From Rhabdochlamydiaceae bacterium (lineage in GTDB: Bacteria > Chlamydiota > Chlamydiia > Chlamydiales > Rhabdochlamydiaceae): a stretch of DNA of 64,000 nucleotides. Of this stretch, positions 60,090-64,000 are shown in pieces. Positions within the stretch are counted from its first letter, which is position 1, and each line of letters begins with the position of its first letter. Under the pieces are notes generated by a model. It was not told the DNA's origin. It ran no database searches and saw only the letters and a program-made list of their open reading frames with translations. The DNA is taken from contig JAIELY010000009.1 in assembly GCA_019752555.1 (NCBI GenBank), positions 1 through 64,000 on the forward strand, read 5' to 3'. A program made the position numbers and the translations under genes.

Positions 60090-60758
60090 CTACCACTTAC
60101 GTCCAATCCCAATTCCAAACAGCCAAGGATTGACATCCACATGCACAGAACCGTTCACGCCGCCGTTTAAGTGAGCGCGTGTATCAATCCAAACATACTT
60201 GACATCGAAGTTGATTAACCAATCTTTATAAAAAAACACATCCAGTCCCGCCTGAACAGCAGGGCCCCAAGAATGCTTTAAATCGATATGCGTCTTGGGC
60301 AATGAACAATGGTTATTGTAAAACAGGGTGTAGTTGACTCCTGCACCAATGTAGGGCTGCGCAATGCTAGTAGGTAAAAAGCGCCACTGAAGGGTCAAGG
60401 TGGGAGGCAGCAGCCATGTGGTTCCAATCTTAGTTCCTGAGAGAACCTTCTTACCCATTAGCGTATGTTTAGTCGTACTAGCAATGAGCTCGATTCCAAG
60501 ATTTTTCGTAAACATATAGCCAACATCGATCTCGCCTGTCCATGAGGGGTGCACAGATACACCAGAATGAGGGATGGAGCTCACCGAACCGCTAGAGTCA
60601 TTCGGCAAGACGTATAACCCTCTTACCCGCGTAAACCAATCTCCCGGCTGTGTGTGATGCGAAGGGGGCACACTCGGCTCTTCTGCTAATCCGTGAGACG
60701 ATAGACAACTAATGACTCCTAAAAAAATAAAAATTTTAAAGCGTTCGGCTAAATTCAT
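60090..60758 (-). CDS. ompW: OmpW-family outer-membrane beta-barrel protein
   Basis: 222 residues with a signal peptide (FKIFIFLGVISCLSSHGLA) and GAGGAACTC before the ATG. OmpW features: DWFTRVRGLYVLPND at the mature start, EIDVGYMFTKNLGIELIAST, LLPPTLTLQWRFLP, QPYIGAGVNYTLFYN and INFDVKYVWIDTRA, with the barrel-closing aromatic near the C-terminus (IGRKW). OmpW is an eight-stranded barrel thought to pass small hydrophobic molecules. Length is normal. It is divergent from rdgB. Confidence 0.87.
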   Translation of the reverse strand: MNLAERFKIFIFLGVISCLSSHGLAEEPSVPPSHHTQPGDWFTRVRGLYVLPNDSSGSVSSIPHSGVSVHPSWTGEIDVGYMFTKNLGIELIASTTKHTLMGKKVLSGTKIGTTWLLPPTLTLQWRFLPTSIAQPYIGAGVNYTLFYNNHCSLPKTHIDLKHSWGPAVQAGLDVFFYKDWLINFDVKYVWIDTRAHLNGGVNGSVHVDVNPWLFGIGIGRKW

Positions 60759-60844
60759 ATGAGTTCCTCATCGATTATTTACTTGCAATTCTTAAAGGCA
60801 AGAGGCCCCTAAACAAAGTCAAAAGGTGGAATTTTCTTCAACTC

Positions 60845-60858
60845 CAACAACTGACAGT
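60845..60858. repeat. 14-base repeat, copy 2
   Basis: CAACAACTGACAGT, identical to 5788-5801, in the gap between the OmpW gene and rdgB. This copy lacks the extra TT that makes copy 1 nearly palindromic. Confidence 0.35.
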
Positions 60859-61008
60859 ATTTGGGTATAGCAATCCGATTTTTTTTCTGCTTCAACATTT
60901 CCATAAAAAATAATTTTATATAGCCTTTTACAACAAGCAGATCACGTTCGATATAGCACAATTTCCTAGATTATTGTAGAGTGGAACAAAGACCCCAAGA
61001 GCCCTCTT

Positions 61009-61605
61009 ATGCAACTTATCATCGCCAGCCGTAATGTCCATAAAATTAGAGAATTTCGCTCGATGCTCAAAGCGTTAAAGCATCTCGATCTCTTAAGCCT
61101 CATCGACTTTCCCAACTACACCCCTCCCGAAGAGACAGGCGCCACTTTTGAAGAAAATGCCATATTAAAAGCAGAACATGCCGCCAAAACACTCAATTGC
61201 TGGGCGATTGCAGATGACTCTGGGCTTGTTGTTCCAGCTCTTCAAGGGGCGCCAGGAGTCTACTCCAGACGTTATGCTGGAGAGCATGCAACCGACAAGG
61301 ATAATCGTATCAAATTACTACATGAAATGCGCTCTATTGCACCTCCCTTTCGACAAGGGGTCTTTGAATGCTGGATTGCATTGGCTGGGACAGATGGACT
61401 CAAAAAATGTGTCAAAGGGTCTGTGGAAGGGATGATTACTGATGAAGACCGAGGAAGCCTCGGCTTTGGCTATGACTCGATTTTCATTAAGTATGAATAT
61501 GGAAAAACCTTTGCCGAGCTTGAAGAAGAAACAAAAAACCGGATCTCCCACCGACGCAAAGCTCTCGACAAATTGATTCCCATTTTAGAATCATTAGCGA
61601 GCTAA
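61009..61605 (+). CDS. rdgB: Non-canonical purine NTP pyrophosphatase (RdgB/HAM1)
   Basis: Hydrolyses ITP, dITP and XTP to monophosphates, keeping deaminated purines out of nucleic acids. 198 residues with IIASRNVHKIREFRSML (phosphate-binding SxNxxK start), EETGATFEENAILKAEHAAK, AIADDSGLVVPALQGAPGVYSRRYAG and GSLGFGYDSIFI, all family hallmarks. The stop overlaps the ATG of the following NYN-domain gene by one base, so the pair is co-translated. Confidence 0.94.
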   Translation: MQLIIASRNVHKIREFRSMLKALKHLDLLSLIDFPNYTPPEETGATFEENAILKAEHAAKTLNCWAIADDSGLVVPALQGAPGVYSRRYAGEHATDKDNRIKLLHEMRSIAPPFRQGVFECWIALAGTDGLKKCVKGSVEGMITDEDRGSLGFGYDSIFIKYEYGKTFAELEEETKNRISHRRKALDKLIPILESLAS

Positions 61606-62102
61606 TGCATTATCTTATCGATGGCTACAATCTCCTATTCAAATTAAGCTCTCCTGCAAAGCGCCCTTTAGAAAAGAAAAGACTTCTTTTAATTTCCGAG
61701 CTCAATGAAGTGGTGTCCCTGCTAAAACTGAACGCCACCATCGTATTTGACGGCTCTCTTCCTCTGCCTGCAGAGACAACGCGCCAGCATTTCGATGCAT
61801 TAGAAATCGTCTACACGACTGCAGAACAAAATGCAGACGCCTACATCATCAAAGAAGTAGAGAACGCAAAACGACCGAGCCAAATCACGGTCATTACCTC
61901 AGACCGCTCACTGACGATGCAATGCAGATCCCTTGGCGCACAAGCACAAAGCATTCACGATTTTTTAGCCTTTATCCAAAAAAAGAAAAAAAAGAAGCGG
62001 CAGATCAGCGCTGCTACGAGAGAAGGAGCCTTTCGCGAATCTGACACTCAAATCGCGCGCTATCTTAAAATCTTTGAAAATAGAGTTAAGAACGAAGAAT
62101 AG
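61605..62102 (+). CDS. yacP: YacP-like NYN (PIN-fold) ribonuclease domain protein
   Basis: 165 residues. It begins MHYLIDGYNLLFKL, the IDGYNLL motif of YacP/Rae1 NYN domains, followed by VFDGS, AEQNADAYIIKEV and VITSDRSLTMQCRSLGA, giving the acidic residues expected at a PIN-type metal site. B. subtilis Rae1 of this family cleaves mRNA in the ribosome A site. A Lys run (KKKKKKRQ) and a short tail follow. It is co-translated with rdgB. Confidence 0.85.
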   Translation: MHYLIDGYNLLFKLSSPAKRPLEKKRLLLISELNEVVSLLKLNATIVFDGSLPLPAETTRQHFDALEIVYTTAEQNADAYIIKEVENAKRPSQITVITSDRSLTMQCRSLGAQAQSIHDFLAFIQKKKKKKRQISAATREGAFRESDTQIARYLKIFENRVKNEE

Positions 62103-62114
62103 AAAGCTCTGCTA

Positions 62115-63149
62115 CTAGCATGTTTCGCAGACTTCCACGGGACAAGAGGCTGAAAATTCCGTTTCATGCCACGGAAACTCCTCAATTAACGCGCGCACTT
62201 CTGCAACGGAATTCGAACGGTTAAGCATTTCGCGCAAGTTACGAACACCTTTGCCTTTTTTTAAGTACCAGCAACCCACTCTGCGTAAATCGACAACGGC
62301 TTTGCGCTCCGCATTAGCATGATAAGATGCGATATGCTCTAAATGCTCGAGGAAGGCATCGCGATAATCAAGGGCAGATCTAATAAGAGGGTTTAAGCCG
62401 CTTAAATGGCGGTAAATATCTTCTGTCACCCACGGCTGCCCCATGGTGCCTCGAGCGACTAAAACCGCATCACAGCCGGTTTCTCTAAAAATCCGCTCAG
62501 CACTCTCCCCATTCAAAACATCTCCGTTGCCGACCACTTTGATCGTGCGGGCAACCTCTTTGCACCTACGGATATGATCCCATACAGCAGGACCGCGATA
62601 CGCTTGAGCGCGCGTTCTCCCGTGGATACAGATCGCAACAGCGCCAGCTTCTTCTGCAATGCGTGTGACCTCTTCGCAATTAATGCTCTTCTCGTCCCAT
62701 CCGACGCGAATCTTCACAGTGACAGGAATCTTGACAGCGGAGACCATATTGGAAATGATTTCGCCAATGCGCTCTGGATTTTTTAGCAGGCCAGAGCCGC
62801 TTCCGTCCTTTGTCACCTTATCCACGGGACAGCCGCAGTTTAAATCGACAACATCAAACCCGAGATCTTCCACAATTTTTGCACAGGGAGCTGCATACTG
62901 GGGTTTACTGCCGCAGAGCTGAGCTCCAATCGGGTGCATCTGCTTCTCAAAATCCAGGAAGCGGATCGTTTTCGGATCACAGCGCACCAGGGCATCCATT
63001 TTTACCATTTCGCAATAAATCAGCCCAGGAAGGTACTTTGATGTCATCCGGCGAAACGGCAAATCGGAACAGCCTGCAAGAGGCGCGCAAAAAATATTCG
63101 ATGGAAGGGTAAGAGACCCCAGCTGAAAGGGTTTTTTTAAATATGTCAT
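62115..63149 (-). CDS. dusB: tRNA-dihydrouridine synthase (Dus)
   Basis: FMN-dependent reduction of uridines in tRNA D-loops. 344 residues, TIM barrel with LPSNIFCAPLAGCSDLPFRR at the FMN end, VDLNCGCPVDKVTKDGSGSGLLKNP with the catalytic Cys, VTVKIRVGWDEK, CIHGRTRAQAYRGPAVWDHI and VVGNGDVL. The VDKVTKDGSGSGLL form fits DusB best, but the subtype is not certain. Its ATG overlaps the yggT stop by 4 bases, so the two genes are coupled. Confidence 0.93.
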   Translation of the reverse strand: MTYLKKPFQLGSLTLPSNIFCAPLAGCSDLPFRRMTSKYLPGLIYCEMVKMDALVRCDPKTIRFLDFEKQMHPIGAQLCGSKPQYAAPCAKIVEDLGFDVVDLNCGCPVDKVTKDGSGSGLLKNPERIGEIISNMVSAVKIPVTVKIRVGWDEKSINCEEVTRIAEEAGAVAICIHGRTRAQAYRGPAVWDHIRRCKEVARTIKVVGNGDVLNGESAERIFRETGCDAVLVARGTMGQPWVTEDIYRHLSGLNPLIRSALDYRDAFLEHLEHIASYHANAERKAVVDLRRVGCWYLKKGKGVRNLREMLNRSNSVAEVRALIEEFPWHETEFSASCPVEVCETC

Positions 63150-63409
63150 AAACGAATGAGCAAGCTAATGAGTAGGCTTTGTACAATTTCTAAGATAAAA
63201 AACCCAAGAAGAGGGCTTAAATCAAGCGTTCCTCCAATCGGAGGAAGAATTCTGCGGATCAAGGCGAGATAGGGCTCTGTCATCTTATAACAGAAAATCA
63301 TGATCGGATTGCGCGCAAAGGAAGGGAACCACGATCCTATCACGCGGACAAGAAGCATCAAAATATACGCTTTGAAAAAATATTGAACCCATGTTGCAAC
63401 TAAGAGCAT
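63146..63409 (-). CDS. yggT: YggT-family small membrane protein
   Basis: 87 residues with two hydrophobic segments (about 3-25 and 62-85) around a polar middle. It has LLVRVIGSWFPSFARNPIMI and YLALIRRILPPIGGTLDLSPLLGF, the conserved YggT blocks (W-P, PILxPIRRxIPxxGxxDxSPL). Function is not well known; relatives are linked to division, osmotic response or plastid thylakoid membranes. It is upstream of and overlaps dusB. Confidence 0.9.
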   Translation of the reverse strand: MLLVATWVQYFFKAYILMLLVRVIGSWFPSFARNPIMIFCYKMTEPYLALIRRILPPIGGTLDLSPLLGFFILEIVQSLLISLLIRL

Positions 63410-63561
63410 GTCCCACCTTTTTTATGGAGCATTTTACCTGTTTTGCTCCGCCTCTGCAATGAGTTTTTCTGCTTAAAAAAATCTCTACGCCCTCTTTTTG
63501 ACTTTCTTTCTTTTGTCTAATGGCTTCTATGGGTAAAATCCTTCGAAAATTAGGACATGCC

Positions 63562-64000
63562 ATGTCACGCGCTCTCAGTTTTTATCAAGAAGGCAACTCG
63601 CTGAAGGCGGCTTTACTCCGAAAGGAAAAGCAAGGGCTCTTTATAGAGACCTTAAAAACAATTTTAATCGACGAGGATGTAAAACCGCTTTACATTCTCG
63701 ATTCTATTTTACAACAAAAATCATACCACCTGGTCACAGCGCTTGACCCCTCTAAAGTCCTCTTTCGTAAAATCCACCTTCCGATAGCTGATAAAGAAAA
63801 AGCCCTCTCAGCCCTTGCCTTCCAACTCGAAGACCTCCTGCCCTTTTCCCCGCAAGAAACCCTTTTGGCCCCCCTCTTAAAAAAAGTGGGCAAAGCTGCG
63901 ATTTCGGCAATTCTTTTTGCAACAAAAGAGTCTTCTTTAGTGGAACATCTCTCTTGGGCAAAGGATCTCGGGCTCGATCCTGATCTTGTAACGTGCGCTC
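63562..64000 (+). CDS. Possible GspL/PilM-like secretion or pilus assembly protein (3' end beyond window)
   Basis: Open reading frame of at least 146 residues running off the right edge. I use the ATG at 63562 because AGGA lies about six bases upstream; in-frame ATGs at 63520 and 63529 lack one. It reads MSRALSFYQEGNSLKAAL, then YHLVTALDPSKVLFRKIHLP, EKALSALAFQLEDLLPFSP and AISAILFATKESSLVEHL. This resembles the actin-like start of PilM/GspL: a self-binding strand, an LP-type turn, and a lead helix with two adjacent Leu-Pro/Pro-Phe sites. The match is by pattern only. A T2SS component here would fit the many exported enzymes nearby. Confidence 0.45.
   Translation, partial: MSRALSFYQEGNSLKAALLRKEKQGLFIETLKTILIDEDVKPLYILDSILQQKSYHLVTALDPSKVLFRKIHLPIADKEKALSALAFQLEDLLPFSPQETLLAPLLKKVGKAAISAILFATKESSLVEHLSWAKDLGLDPDLVTCA

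Noticed and set aside
1-64000. CRISPR arrays, insertion sequences, transposases, integrases or prophage genes
   Set aside because: I looked for direct-repeat arrays, transposase motifs and phage structural genes and saw none. The glycan island has no visible mobile-element boundary.

Overview
This looks like a 64 kb piece of an environmental chlamydia (order Chlamydiales, outside the Chlamydiaceae; a Waddlia-, Criblamydia- or Parachlamydia-like lineage). The evidence is a set of chlamydial gene architectures: topoisomerase I with a C-terminal SWIB domain, a 718-residue GreA with a very long N-terminal extension, a double-length ThyX, an aspartate-type HemB, and the order sdhCAB-tatD followed by tolQRAB-pal-LysM, which from memory matches the CT591-CT601 stretch of Chlamydia trachomatis. 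The exact genus is inference.

Layout. 0-4.5 kb: tatD-sdhC-sdhA-sdhB on the minus strand (sdhB runs off the left edge). 4.8-10.9 kb: two lineage-specific genes, each behind its own promoter. One encodes an Inc-like double-membrane-segment protein with a caspase-fold-like C-terminus; the other is a 1659-residue protein with a PEP-synthase-type ATP-grasp domain. 11-16.4 kb: Tol-Pal envelope operon plus LysM protein and glutamate racemase. 16.6-21.7 kb: Ser/Thr kinase, lipoprotein glycosyltransferase and topA.

21.7-46.8 kb is a large surface-glycan island: sugar-nucleotide enzymes (ManC, Gmd, a WecE-type aminotransferase), glycosyltransferases of families GT2, GT4 (three), GT9, GT11 and GT17, a GT-C-like membrane protein, a Wzx flippase, two Wzy/WaaL-type membrane proteins, methyltransferases and two sulfotransferases. 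46.8-63.5 kb returns to backbone genes: uvrB, an exported methyltransferase, tyrP, thyX, hemB, a subtilisin-like protease, yjbH, greA, ompW, rdgB, yacP, dusB and yggT. The right edge carries the start of a probable GspL/PilM-like protein.

The most unusual signal is that at least eight transferases that normally use cytosolic donors (nucleotide sugar, PAPS or SAM) begin with an apparent Sec signal peptide, and a ninth has a lipoprotein signal: sulfotransferases at 21.7 and 32.4 kb, GT11 and GT17 enzymes at 28.8 and 29.9 kb, methyltransferases at 42.8, 44.4, 45.3 and 49.4 kb, and the lipoprotein glycosyltransferase at 18.9 kb. I read this as a possible exported glycan-tailoring toolkit, acting in the periplasm, the inclusion or the host, where donors could be host-derived. 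This is a hypothesis built on N-terminal sequences, not a demonstrated system.
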